Assembly: GCA_003427395.1 (NCBI GenBank) | Contig: BFEA01001198.1 | Location: 87,353-123,473 of the forward strand | Origin: Chara braunii | Lineage: Eukaryota; Streptophyta; Charophyceae; Charales; Characeae | Direction: 5' to 3' | Length of the DNA stretch: 36,121 bases | In this document: positions 18,861-29,611 of the stretch, in pieces | Position numbering within the stretch: the first letter of the stretch is position 1 | Layout of the letters: each line of letters starts with the position of its first letter | Translations under genes and position numbers: made by a program | Notes under the pieces: model-generated | Seen by the model: the letters and a program-made list of their open reading frames with translations, nothing else | Databases searched by the model: none | Told to the model about the DNA's origin: nothing

Positions 18861-19787
18861 TCAATTCCCAGTTAACCGACGTTCATATGCAGCAACAATA
18901 TCCGGAGCAGTGGGTAGAAGTTCTTTCCTACTAAACCATCTAGCTTCAGATGGGTTGGGACTTGAACGCTACCCTGTACTGCTTCTGAGGTCGTCCTCTG
19001 CCACCTGTAGAGAAATAGCCATGCTCCAATATTTTCTCAACTTCATAGCGTCCATTCATAGACGGTGGAATCATAGATGGCCTATTTGGAAAATCATCAG
19101 TTTCTACATAAGGTAGCAGTTTAGACACATGGAAGACAGGGTATGTCCTGAGGTGTGGAGGTATATCTACAAGATAGGAAGGTCCATCTTCTCCTCCAAT
19201 TACTTTGAGAACTTTTGAGGGCCCATAGTTGAAAGGTAGCAGTTTCTGAGACACGTTCTCTTCCAAGGAAAATTCTTTGGACTTTACCCAAACAAAGTCC
19301 CCTTCTTGGAATTGTGAAGGACGACGATGTTTATGAGCGTGTTCAATTATTTGCAACTGGGCTTCTTGTATGTTTTCCTTTACCTTCTTAATGTCTTCTT
19401 CATACATAACTGCAAATTCACGCATACCTGGGGGTAACCTCTGAATCTGGTCCCTTGTCAAAGCATCAATGGGATGTTCAGGCTTCCAACCTTTGTGAAG
19501 TGCGTTAGGTGTTCTACCTGTGACAGTATGTATATTGTTGTTATATGCACTGACAATTTTAGGCAAGTTCTCATCCCAGTCAATCTGATCTGGACGGATA
19601 TACATTCGCAAAAGTTGTTGATAGAGACGATTCATTTGCTCAGTTTGGCCATTTGTTTCAGGATGTCTACCTGACGACATGGTCAACCTGGTTCCATAGA
19701 CTTCCATCAACTTTTGCCATTGTAGACTGGTGAACCGAATATCTCTATCTGATACGATGGTTTTCGGAAATCCATACTCAGAGACCT
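18861..19787 (-). pseudogene. Element III integrase core (C-terminal part) and chromodomain
   Basis: The minus-strand frame 18946-19710 holds TMSSGRHPETNGQTEQMN (catalytic glutamate), the GPY/F-like region (NYGPSKVLKV) and the start of the chromodomain (YEVEKILEHGYF, GRGRPQKQYRV). A frameshift near 18960 moves the end of the chromodomain (RWFSRKELL, APDIVAAYE) into another frame that stops at 18861. Upstream, a stop at 19786 replaces a residue just after KFQMR, before the second acidic residue in SDRDIRF. Closely related to the element IV integrase. Confidence 0.87.
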
Positions 19788-20345
19788 ATCGCATTTGAAA
19801 CTTTTGTATGACTAGTTCGGTTCTAGCTTCAGTGGGCAAAGGAATGAACATAGCATACTTAGAGAATCTATCGACGATTACCATTGTCGTTTTGTCTCTC
19901 ACCTGGCTCACTTGGAATAGGCAGTGGTCATAATAATCCCATCGGATTCTCATGTGAGGGTTTGTTCCTCTGACAGACAAGACAAGTCCGCACATACGTT
20001 AGTACATCTTCCTTCATTCCTTTCCACTCAAAACGTTCTCGCACATCAGCATACGTCTTCTTAAAACCAAAGTGACCTTCCGCATCATGACATTCCCCAA
20101 TGATTAAGCTCTTGATTGGTTCTAGGTGAGGAACGCACAATCGTTCTTCGGTTTTATCCAGCAAGAAAAGTAAGCCATCAGTCATTCGATATTCTGGAAA
20201 CAACTCAGGGTTCTTTCGTAGAGTTCCCATGATAGGACTCCAAAGAGGATCATTCCCATATCCCTGGCGGATCTGTTCTTTCAAATCCTTTCCAATATCG
20301 AGATAAGAGACAATAGTTCCAAAGAAATCTGCACGCCCGGACAAA
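19788..20345 (-). pseudogene. Element III integrase zinc-binding domain and first part of core, with internal deletion
   Basis: Frame 19928-20344 has GECHDAEGHFGFKKT and CLVCQRNKPSHE, an intact H-H-C-C domain. It ends soon after at a stop. The next frame (19786-19995) resumes at VIVDRFSKYAMF. Compared with element IV, about 20 residues between PSEPGE and VIVDRF are missing, including SIDFM with the first catalytic aspartate. The integrase is therefore inactive as read. Confidence 0.85.
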
Positions 20346-20960
20346 GCATCCGCACACTACGTTAGATTTACCTTCGATGGTTTTCACTTCAAAGTAAAAT
20401 GTGTCAACGAATGCGGACCACCGTACCAACTTGTCGGAGAGTTTAGGTTGAGTCTTGATCCACTTCAATATAGAGTGATCAGAGTAGACAGTGAAATGCC
20501 TTTCTAACAAGTAGTGCTTCCAGGTATCTAGAGCAACTACTAAGGCATACAGTTCCCTTTCATATGTTGAGTTGGCTACTTTTTCTGACGGAAGTCTTCT
20601 CGACATAAACTCAATAGGTCTATATCCTTTACCTTCATCCTGTTGTAGCACAACCCCAATCCCATACTGACTTGCGTCAGTCGTGACAATGAAAGGAAGC
20701 GGAGGGTCAACAATCTTTAGGACAGGGTTGTGAGTCAGAGTATGTTTTAACTTTCGAAATGATGACTCGCAGTCTTTGTCCCACAACCAAGGCTTTTCCT
20801 TTTTCAATAGTCTCCTCATAGGAGCGGCTATCAAAGAGAAGTTTTTAACGAACTTCCTATAATAGCTAGCTAGCCCCAAGAAAGACCTTAGTTCGGTTAT
20901 AGTCTTAGGTTGTGGTCAATCTCTGATTGTTGTAATCTTCATTTCTTCAGGCCTTAGTCC
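20346..20960 (-). pseudogene. Element III RNase H
   Basis: Minus-strand frame 20250-20879 starts in the RT-RNase H connection (GLASYYRKFVKNFS). It carries TTDASQYGIG (first aspartate), STYERELYALV (glutamate) and TVYSDHSILKW (second aspartate), so the RNase H catalytic acids are present. The frame then shifts after KSNVV, where related elements read ADALSR. Upstream the connection is broken by a further frame change near 20880-20990. RNase H would remove the RNA strand during cDNA synthesis. Confidence 0.85.
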
Positions 20961-20989
20961 TTCCTCGTTTACTATATGCCATAAGTAAA

Positions 20990-21530
20990 AAACTTAAGGC
21001 TTAGCAAACTCAGACTTCTTCGGATTCAGTTTGAAGTTGCCCTCGTGCAACTTCTGCAAGACCATTTGTAGGTGTTTTTCATTATCCTCTAGTGTTTTGC
21101 TATACACTAGAATGTCATCGAGATAGACTATTACGAACTCGTCAAGCCATTGACGAAATAACTCATTCATTGATCTTTGAAAGGTTGCAGACGTATTGGT
21201 CAGACCGAAAGGTATAGCCACGAACTCCTGGTGACCATACATGGTTCTGAAAGTCGTCTTGTGTTGATCCTCAGGAGCCACCTCAATCTGGTGATACCCT
21301 GATTTGAGATCAATCTTACTGAAGTATCTACACCCCTGCAACTGCTCCAATGATTGTTAATGCGCGGAAGTCGTTCCGCGTTTTTAATCGTGACGAAATT
21401 AAGCCCACGATAATCAATACATAAATGAAGTTCACCTTCCTTTTTGGGCACGAATAAGACAGGCGCACCATAAGGAGATGAGCTAGGGCGAATCCATCCT
21501 TTATCAGTAAGTTCTTGCAGCTACTTCCTC
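20990..21530 (-). pseudogene. Element III reverse transcriptase
   Basis: Two overlapping minus-strand frames together cover RT. Frame 21200-21451 has PKKEGEL and LCIDYRGLN. Frame 20994-21350 has [14 protein letters not shown] (motif A), [15 protein letters not shown] and [12 protein letters not shown] (YLDD catalytic motif). A short deletion and frame change lie near 21350. The frame stops at 20994 after SEFAKP. All RT catalytic residues are visible, but not in one frame. Confidence 0.88.
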
Positions 21531-22330
21531 AATTCTTCAAGTTCCCGAGGAGACATTCGGTAGATGGGACCCTTAAGAATCTTGCTTACGGGAATTATCT
21601 CGATGGTGTGCTTGATAGCATGCTCAGTAATTCCCGTCGGCTCAGTCTGCAAGTCCTTGTACTCGTCAAGAAACTTCTCGATAGAAGGTGAATAGGATGA
21701 AAAACATTCACCAACTCGCTTAACAAGCACCATCATCACCTCCTCATCCAACCTCTTCTTTACTACCATTGATCGGAAAGCAGGGTAACTCATACAACAG
21801 AAAAACGGAGTAGAGTCAGAGCTAGACTTATGATACAACTTTATCGCACGCAATTCGGACTTCACGTCCTTGAGTTTGACAATTTTATCTTTGAACTTAA
21901 CTTCTGGGTCGACTTCCTCATGCCAATTCGGACTTCACGTCCTTGAGTTTGACAATTTTATCTTTGAACTTAACTTCTGGGTCGACTTCCTCATGCCAAT
22001 CCGTACCTAGAATTAAGTCAAAGGGTAAATTATTCTTAAGTAGGAAGGATATCTCGTGTAAAATTTTGCTACCTTCCTTTGTCCTGAAATAGCACTTGAC
22101 AGGATCGACGTATTGAGAGACAGTGATGGTGCTCTTGTCAGGCAGCATAGACGTAATAGGTCTAGGTAAATCTTTTACCTTCATTCCCAGATGCAACTTA
22201 AGAATTGCCTTCTCTGAGATATAAGACGTGTCGATCCCGAATCTAACAGGGCACCTACTTGCGTGTGCGCAATCTCAATATCCACGATCATCAACTCAGC
22301 CTTAGACTTTGCTTTCTTCGCCCATGAGCT
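21521..22330 (-). pseudogene. Element III protease and protease-RT linker, with 73-bp duplication
   Basis: GALLDSGSTR, the intact DSG site, is readable on the minus strand near 22230-22260. A small frameshift follows before ISEKAI. The frame then continues as 21918-22196 with the hallmark DLILGTDWHEE. A perfect 73-bp tandem duplication (21851-21996) breaks the frame after KLKDVKSELA. The linker resumes as 21521-21865, with EPTGITEHAIKHT and YRMSPRELEEL leading to RT. Apart from these breaks it matches the corresponding region of element IV. Confidence 0.85.
21851..21996. repeat. Perfect 73-bp tandem duplication
   Basis: Two identical adjacent units (21851-21923 and 21924-21996), each starting CAATTCGGACTTCACG. 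As 73 is not a multiple of three, the duplication shifts the frame of the element III pol. Confidence 0.95.
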
Positions 22331-22527
22331 CCGTAGTGCTATCAGTTCATTGTCGAGCTCGTCAAGGGAATCGTCCAGTGAGACTGAACAGCGTACTGTG
22401 TCAGGGTGGTCTGGACGACGGGCGGAAGAAGAGCCATCCTCTGCCTTGAGAGTCGAAAGGATAGAAGGGGTTATATGCGTCTTTCCTTTGTCTTTGTCTA
22501 ATCCCTCGGTAGGAGTAGATGCTACTC

Positions 22528-22830
22528 CTACTGGCTGCTCGCTTTTGGGTTACGAATAAGCGGGCACCAGGCTATCACGTGCCCCACGGTGCCACACTTG
22601 AGGCACTGACGATTGTCCATTTTGGACTGCCATTCATCTCGGGTCATATTCATCTTTTCCCAAAGCCTTCCGAACGCAATGTCGGGGTGTTCGGGAAATG
22701 AGCGTGGCCTCTTCTTCTTCCACTGGTTTTGGCCTCCCTCGTTGGCCATAGCAGCAGTGACGTCACCCTTCCCGGACTCACTGTTGTTGTTACCTCCTTG
22801 GTAACTTCTCCACAATATCATCATCCAATA
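22528..22830 (-). pseudogene. Element III Gag C-terminal part with intact zinc knuckle
   Basis: Minus-strand frame 22528-22887. It carries KKKRPRSFPEHP and a canonical nucleocapsid zinc knuckle CLKCGTVGHVIAWC (CX2CX4HX4C), ending PLIRNPKASSQ. The first 25 or so residues of the open frame are out of phase with Gag, and the frame change from the upstream Gag part is at about 22800. Nearly the same as the end of the element IV Gag. Confidence 0.87.
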
Positions 22831-23638
22831 GCACAAGCATATGGTTTTGACGCTTTTGCACCCAAAGGACCTTCTTGCCATAACCACCTACCGGTCCCGA
22901 CTTAACCACCGAAGCGTAAGACCCTTTTACTTGCGCGGTCATTTGCTCTCGTTGGAGAGCGAGATCGCGAAACTGTTGATAGTTATACTTCCCAAACTTC
23001 GATTCTGCCATGAGCTGTCCACAAATAGGCTCGGGTAAAGCACGTGAGTAGATATAAAGGACCTGGTTGTCCCGCAGGTTCAGTCCAGGTACCTGCAACA
23101 GACGATCAACTTCACACGACAGTGAATCAACTGAAGACCAACGCTTTTGGCCAATGGTGGTGAGTTCATCGAAAGCTTTATCGACTGTCGTCTTCTCCAT
23201 TAGTTCCACATACAGTTGCAGTTCTACTTTCTTTTCTTCTTTCTTCTCTTCTTCCTTTCCTTTTTGGCTCATTCCTTCCAATTGCTCGGCGACATACCGG
23301 TCAAGAGCCATACGCCCTTGTTTAATGAGTTCCTCGACTCGCTGCCCGGTTTCCAGCATTTGAACACCAGTTTTTGCGGCCTCAAGTTCATCCTCTGCTG
23401 CTTGCAGGTTGAACTGTCCGTAAACGTGTTGTTCAGCTGCTGGTCCAGCACCATGTATCTCAACAAGTAGTTGTCGAAGAAGGCCTTGTAATGTTTGCCT
23501 TCTTACATCAATCCGTCCATGCGTCTTGAGGTCTCCTACTTCTTCACCAGCGTAGACTATGAGAGGGATAGGAAAGAAGACAAGTGGAATGAACCGCGCC
23601 AGGATTGAGGCACGCAAACTTTTCTAGAGAGAGTTCAT
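22790..23638 (-). pseudogene. Element III Gag, N-terminal part with hydrophobic leader and capsid deletion
   Basis: An ATG at 23638 is followed four codons later by a TAG (23626-23624), and the frame is then open to 22790. The first 30 residues contain the hydrophobic run FIPLVFFPIPLIVYAGEE (about 23540-23599), resembling a signal peptide or signal anchor. A helical region follows (GPAAEQHVYGQFNLQ). Charged EEEKKEEKK then leads straight to KTTVDKAFDELTTIG. Relative to element IV, the Pro/Ser-rich linker and most of the capsid domain (about 130 residues) are absent. The end (SASVVK-like region, LWVQKRQNH) leads to the zinc-knuckle part. Confidence 0.85.
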
Positions 23639-24432
23639 TTTTCCCCGCGTATATTTGCCGCACAATAAATAAAATCAAAAGACAGAAATAAATTCCACAG
23701 CACACGCAATTTTTACCGCAACAATAATCAACAAAAGGAATGAGTTCTCAATCAGTTTTTCTATCCTAACTTTGCTGTCTGTTTTCTGTGTGATGACATC
23801 CTACAGTTACAGGTATAGGTACCTCAGCCACGACCAGCATGATCAAGACAACTGCACACTTGTAAGTACACACGGCCACCACAGACAAACAATAGGTAAG
23901 TACAAAGTCAGCACAACAATACAATCAATGGTTAGCTCCTACTATACCATCTGCAGAAGCAATGCAACCCTCAGCACAGTCTTTGCATGCCACGTGTCAC
24001 CCCTGGCATGCCAACACAACAACTAATCTGCCACGTCAGCACATCAAGGACCTGGTAGGTCTACAAGGGGGGATGCCACGTCAACAGCACAGACCTGTCA
24101 CACTCTCAATACTTGCGAACCATATCATCACATCAGAAACATGCCACATAAACAATGTGCCTCATCAGCGGTACCAGTCTCTCTGTTTGTACCAGCACCA
24201 CGTCAGCACATTGCCAATGAAGCTCTCACTGGTATCTTGGAATCTTCAATGCATCTATGTCATCATCTTCAAGGGACAGCTGCTCGCAGGTGCATTTCTA
24301 CAATGTCTAGACTTGCGGTATGACCGCGCACGTTAATAAACGCGTTTCGTTTTGCACATGCGGCACCTCCCACTTACCTGGGTGCCATGTCAACACGTGA
24401 CAGCAGTCAACAAATCACGATGAAGAAGTTAG
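23639..24432 (-). other. Element III untranslated leader
   Basis: About 0.8 kb between primer site and gag on the minus strand, with no credible gene. It contains GCCACGTCA at 24030-24038 and 24075-24083, which read as TGACGTGGC in the sense of the element, plus several near matches. Confidence 0.7.
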
Positions 24433-24444
24433 CTCCGATACCAA
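24433..24444 (-). promoter_or_regulatory. Primer binding site of element III (initiator Met-tRNA type)
   Basis: The plus strand reads GCTCCGATACCA, so the minus strand is TGGTATCGGAGC, 2 nt from the LTR terminus at 24447. It faces away from the identical site of element IV at 25178-25189. Confidence 0.85.
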
Positions 24445-24446
24445 AT

Positions 24447-24458
24447 TGCAATGAACCC
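24447..24458 (-). repeat. Element III 5' LTR, 12-bp U5 remnant
   Basis: TGCAATGAACCC is identical to the terminus at 1347-1358 and is followed by element IV after GATC. The rest of this LTR continues at 32810, on the far side of element IV. Confidence 0.8.
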
Positions 24459-24462
24459 GATC

Positions 24463-25174
24463 TGCAGTAACCCTGTTCAGAAGTAGCCTGGGCCCCAGAA
24501 CTTAGCCCCAGGCAGTGCTGATTTTCCTGGCTTTGGGTATCATCCTGTCTTATGTCGATGCTGTCTTCACGCGTTGACGACGACTCTGGCTCGACACTGC
24601 GAAGCTGGCTGAGCGGCGGCTCTGTGCTGGCATTGTGTTTACGACAACGCGCTCCTGGACCGGCATGGTGGCTGGCTTGCACCTGTCTTCTTGGCATGCT
24701 GACGTGGCAGCTGCCATGCGCTGTCGCTGACGTGGCTGCTGCCACGTGTACTACTGGTTGATGAGGCGAAGCTATGTGATTTGTGTTGCTGTACTGATTA
24801 TCGTCATTCAGGAGGAGATCAAGACTGTGGAGAGATCGTGGATACTTAAGTGGTTGTCTTCATGTCGACATTGCTCCAGCATTGATGAGGGACTGATTAG
24901 ACGTGCCACGTGGCACATTGAGGTTTCTTCAGATACTTGTTCAGATTATTGATTATTGAGGTGGTGATTGTGGAGGGAGCCCGACGAAGCAGTGGGCATT
25001 GTTTCTATCTTTCCCACTCTAAGTCTTTCCTCCCTCTCATCTACCTCGTCTGTGTATGTCTTCTCTTCTCTTGGGTATCTGGACACGAACACGATTATTG
25101 ATAATCATCAGTTGGTTGACACTCATTTGGACTTGCATTGTTGACAACTGTATTCACGATCTGGGTTCATTGCA
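24463..25174 (+). repeat. Element IV 5' LTR
   Basis: 712 bp, about 340 bp shorter than the 3' LTR because sequence corresponding to about 31815-32125 is missing. It carries TGACGTGGC at 24700-24708 and 24728-24736. It ends CTGGGTTCATTGCA, the same last 14 bases as the U5 end of element III. Confidence 0.88.
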
Positions 25175-25177
25175 ATT

Positions 25178-25189
25178 TGGTATCGGAGC
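25178..25189 (+). promoter_or_regulatory. Primer binding site of element IV (initiator Met-tRNA type)
   Basis: TGGTATCGGAGC, 3 nt after the 5' LTR, identical to those of elements I and III. Confidence 0.87.
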
Positions 25190-26202
25190 AGTTCTCCTGA
25201 CGACGACGACAGTCACACGTGTGCACGCACCAGGTGGCACGCAGGTAAGTGGGCATGCACACGTGTGCTGATGTAGTGATGACTTGACAAGAAGTTACCG
25301 CCGGAGTCGCTGACGTGGTAGAGACTTCACTCGTGAGAGAAGATCCTGACGTGGCTGCTGGCATGGCAGTAGGGACCGCGACCGAGAGTTACCGCGCGCC
25401 AGCCTGGATCGCGATAGTGAAGTGGCATCGCGATCCCTTGCTGGCGTGGCATATCATGTGTCGCGTCTGAAGACATGGTTGTTGGTGATTGCTAATGTGG
25501 CATTCTCACCCTGCATTAGCAGCTTAAGCGCGACCAGGTCTGTTACAGAAACTGATGTAGCCTTTGGGAAAGTCAGGATTGATTGCTGACGTGGCAGGGA
25601 AGAAGTCATCACACCTGTCTTCTTGAGGTGTTGACTTCTTGCTGACGTGGCATCGGTCTCCATTGGCTGACGTGGCATTGTCCAATTGGCTGGAACGACG
25701 ACGATATCACGACACGACGCATAGAAGTGGCACGTGGGAAGGACGGAGCACACATTGGCTGATGTGGCATCCCTTTATTGATTGACTGGACACTAGTGCT
25801 GACGTGGTAGGATCTGCTATGTTAGCACTCCAGGGATGACACGTAGAAGGCAGGTGGCTGCCAGGTAAGAGAAGCACTCCGAAGACGACAGTGGTACGGC
25901 TGATTGAAACAAGAAAGCTGTAATGCCAGCTGTCAAGGAGGGTGCATCATCGCATTGACACCTGGATGACTCTGCAGAAAGAAGAAGGGTGCTGACAAAT
26001 TGTTTGTTGTTGGCATACTTACCTTGTCGTTTGCTGTATTGTGGTGTTGTGCGTACTTACCTGTGTGTTGTATCTGATCACACGGGCCTGACGTGGTACC
26101 TATACACTCTCGAATAGGACGTCATCACACAGACAAAAGAACACCAATTAGTATAAGTAGAGATTTGTTCCTTTTTATTATTTCTCTTTATTTTTCTGTT
26201 CC
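25190..26202 (+). promoter_or_regulatory. Element IV leader with an array of TGACGTGG motifs
   Basis: About 1 kb without a gene. TGACGTGGC occurs at 25347, 25587, 25643 and 25668. TGACGTGGT occurs at 25311, 25800 and 26089, and TGATGTGGC at 25760, all in the same sense as transcription. The TGACGTGG core is the type bound by plant bZIP factors (C-box/G-box hybrid) and resembles the animal unfolded-protein-response element. A regulatory role is inferred. Confidence 0.55.
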
Positions 26203-28098
26203 ATGATTGCAAATATTTTCTCCAACCTGACCTCCAAGATGTTTAGCATGAGGAAAATACTCTTGCTTCTTTTCCCGATGACGTTCTTTGCGGGCGAAGG
26301 ATCCTCCGATCCCAAAACTAGGAAACAGGCGGAGACAAAGAAACAAGAGTTACTGGCTATATGAAACCCACTAATGCATGATTTGCGTCTATCCGGGCCG
26401 GACGCCGAACGACACGTTCGTAATCTGTTTGATTTGCAGACGGTAGAGAACCGTGTGAACCAAGCAATCACGGCCGCGAAAGTTGTGGCTGTCCGGGCCG
26501 AAGTGTCTAAAATGATGGCCAAGTGTCGGCAGGCGCTTGACCAGTTTGCTATCAAGCAGCTGGAAGAAGTCATGGAGTCGTCTAGGAAAGGGGAAATCAG
26601 ACAAGAAGTGACCAAAGCTACGATTGATGCAAGCATCCAACAATTAAGAGAGGCGGTGGTTGTAGAAGAAATGAAGAAAGAAGAACTAGCCCGAAAACAC
26701 GAACAGGAACTGAGACGAGAACAAAAGGTAAAGGAAATCAGACAGGTAATAGGAACAGAAGATAAGGAACAAATGAACATAACACAAACATTGTATCACA
26801 TCATGACTTACCTTACCTTCTTGGAAGAAAAAATTGAGAGACAACAAAATCAGTTAGACGAGATTGTTGTAGGATTACGAACTGTCACAAATATTGTGAA
26901 GGGGAAGAATCCGGTAGAAGGTAAAGAAGAAGAAGGTAAGGAAGATAAGAAAGAAGAGAAGAAATTGATGAGTGACGGAATGAAGTCCGTTGTTCCTAAA
27001 GATCAGAAGTCGTCTAATGGAGGAGGACCTCCGAGTCCGCCGTCTTCACCACCGAGCTCGCCTCCTCCCTCTTCACCACCAAAGTCTCTTGATTCTCGAA
27101 AGTCGCTGGTCAAGGTAAGTGCGGATCCGGTGAAACCGAAAACGAAAGAAAAGGTAAAGAGGAAACTGCCTTTCACGTTCTGCAACAAAAAAGATGAAAA
27201 TTTATTGTTATGGATTGTCGAAATTCAGACGTACTGTAATACGGCCCCTGTTGAACCCGAGTCCCAGGTTGCTTTCTCTACCTCTTGTCTTGGGGGGAAA
27301 ACTAAGGAATGGGTATTGGTCGAAGCCAACACAGTGGGGTTCGATGACATTGGGGAGTGGGCTGCAACCTTGACTTTGAAGCGGTTCCTTGGCAAGATCA
27401 AGGAACGCTTCCTGGATAAGACAACGACCGACAAGGCTTTTCACCAGCTCACTACCATTGGTAAAAAACATTGGACCTCAGTAGAATCCTTGTCTCGGGA
27501 AGTTGACCGGTTGCTGTAGGTTCCTGGACTGAACCTGCAAGACAACCAAGTCTTGTACATTTATTCCCGTGCTTTGCCCGAGCCCATCCGTGGACAACTT
27601 GTGGCAGAATCTAAATCAGGCAAGTACAATTATAGGCAGTTTCGTGATCTGGCTCTCCAACGAGAGCAAATGACCTCGCAAGTTAAGAACTCGTATGCAT
27701 CTGTTGTCAAGTTTGGTCGTGGTGCAGGTGCAGGAAAGCGGATACTTTGGCGCCAAAAGCGCCACGACCACACCCTCGTCGTCTTTGATGACGATACTGT
27801 GGAGAAGTGGCCATTGGAGGTGGAGGGTGTGGCGAGCAGCAGTGATTCCGGGAAAGGGGAAGTCACTGCTGCCATGGTCAACAAGGGAGGACCACGACCG
27901 CCAATAAAGAAGAAGAAGCCACGGTCGTTCCCAAAGCATCCCGGGATTGCGGCCGGGAAGCCATGGGAAAATATGGGAATGTCACAAGCAACGTGGCAGG
28001 AAAGAATGGATAATGCACAGTGTCTGAAGTGTGGTAGCCCAGGGCATGTGATTGCATGGTGCCCACTTATCCGTAACCCAAAAGCGAGCCGCCAGTAG
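26203..28098 (+). pseudogene. Element IV Gag with hydrophobic N-terminus and two in-frame stops
   Basis: One frame runs from ATG 26203 to TAG 28096, interrupted by TGA at 26362 and TAG at 27517. Residues about 13-32 (MFSMRKILLLLFPMTFFAGE) form a hydrophobic, signal-peptide-like segment. A helical region rich in K, E, R and Q follows, then KEEEGKEDKKEEKK, a Pro/Ser-rich linker near 27030-27090, and the capsid-like domain (LPFTFCNKKDENLLLWIVEI to LGKIKERFLDKTT). SGKYNYRQFRDLALQREQM then leads to a canonical zinc knuckle CLKCGSPGHVIAWC. The two stops are single-base changes away from CGA and CAG. The homology to element III Gag extends over the hydrophobic start. Confidence 0.88.
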
Positions 28099-28149
28099 GA
28101 GTAGCATCTGCTCCAACTGAGTCTAAGGGTTTGGATCAAGATGAAGGTA

Positions 28150-28690
28150 AGGTGCCTACTAACCCTTCTAACCCTTGACTCACATGGCAGAGGATGGTTC
28201 TTCTTCGGCCCATCGTTCGGAACACCCTGAACCTGTCTTATGTACTGTCTCTCTAGATGACTCTCTTGACGAGCTTGGTAACGAGTTGCTAGCATTGCGA
28301 AGCTCGTGGGCTAAAAAATCTAAGTCTAAGTGTGACCTACTACTCGCGAATGTAGAGATTGCACATACACATGTAGGTGCACTGTTGGACTCAGGATCAA
28401 CGCGATCTTACATATCCGAAAAGGCAATTCGCAAGTTGCGTCTCGGAATGAAGGTAAAAGATTTGTCTCGACCTATCACGTCTATTCTCGCTGACAGACG
28501 CACGATCACTATCTCGCAATGTGTTGATCGTGTCAAATGTCAATTTCGCACAAAGGAAGGGAAAAAGATTCTTGACGAGGTATCCTTCCGTGTAGAAAAT
28601 AATTTACCCCTTGACTTGATTCTGGGAATGGACTGGCACGAGGAAGCCAACCCAAAAATCAAATTCAAGGAAAATGTAGTGCTACTTTGA
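28150..28690 (+). CDS. Element IV aspartic protease
   Basis: Frame 28175-28690, one frame away from gag. It carries SLDDSLDELGNELLALRSS, then VGALLDSGSTRSYISE with an intact DSG active site, and DLILGMDWHEE, the second hallmark. It stops at a TGA (28688), beyond which the linker to RT continues in the same frame. The Met is not necessarily a start: Ty3/gypsy pol is usually made by frameshifting or as part of Gag-Pol, and the frame change between 28098 and 28175 fits either that or damage. Confidence 0.87.
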
Positions 28691-29605
28691 GATGCACACT
28701 CTGAATTGAAACCTATCAAACTGTACCATAAGTCTCACTCTGACTCTAGTCTGTCTTTCTGTTGTATGAGTTATCCAGCATTTTGATCGATGGTTTCAAA
28801 TAAAAGGTCGGAACAGGAAGTAATGATGGTCTTAGTAAAAAAGGCAGGTGGGTCTTCTACTTCCTATCCTTCTTCGATTGAAAAATTCTTAAACGGGTAT
28901 AAAGAATTACTAACTGAACCAACAGGAATAACTGAGCGTGTAATTAAGCACACCATTGAAATTATTCCTGGTAGTAAGATTCCCAAGGGCCCTATCTACC
29001 GAATGTCAGCTAGGGAACTTGAGGAATTAAAAAAACAACTGCAAGACTTAACAGAAAAATGATGGATTCGCCCTAGCTCCTCTCCTTATGGTGCTCCTCT
29101 CTTGTTTGTACCTAAGAAGGAAGGTGAGTTACGTCTCTGTATAGACTACAGAGGGTTGAATGTTGTCACTGTTAAGAATGCTGAACCGCTTCCTCGCATT
29201 GACGACTTACTTGACCAGTTACAGGGATGCAGGTACTTTAGCAAGATCGACTTGAAATCTGGGTATCACCAGATCGAGGTGGAACCCTCCGATCAGCATA
29301 AGACCGCTTTCCGGACCAGGTATGGCCACTATGAGTTTGTGGTAATGCCTTTTGGATTAACGAATGCCCCTGCCACTTTTCAAAGGTCAATGAATGACTT
29401 GTTTCGTCAATGGTTGGATAAGTCCGTCATTGTCTATCTCGATGATATTCTAGTGTATAGTAAAACACTAGAGGATCATAAGAAGCACCTTCGTCTGGTG
29501 CTAGGGAAATTGCGTGAGGGCAATTTTAAGATCAATTCAAAGAAGTCTGAGTTTGCCAAGTCCAAAGTGTTATACCTAGGACACATAGTAAACGAAGAAG
29601 GTTAA
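28691..29605 (+). pseudogene. Element IV reverse transcriptase
   Basis: One frame with stops at 28688, about 28785 and 29060. The linker holds EPTGITERVIKHT and YRMSARELEEL. RT fingers have [15 protein letters not shown] and LCIDYRGLN. Motif A is [14 protein letters not shown], followed by [17 protein letters not shown] and the catalytic [12 protein letters not shown]. It ends at a TAA (29603) in [14 protein letters not shown], where related elements read on into the RNase H connection. All catalytic residues are present, making this the best-preserved RT in the window. It makes cDNA from the element RNA in the Gag particle. Confidence 0.9.
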
Positions 29606-29611
29606 GGTCGT

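Noticed and set aside
24447-25174. A single bidirectional LTR serving two divergent elements
   Set aside because: The 12-bp remnant of the III LTR and its continuation at 32810 explain the arrangement as an insertion of IV into III.
25190-26202. TE-captured host gene or additional ORF in the element IV leader
   Set aside because: No frame above background and no domain. The region consists of short motif repeats.
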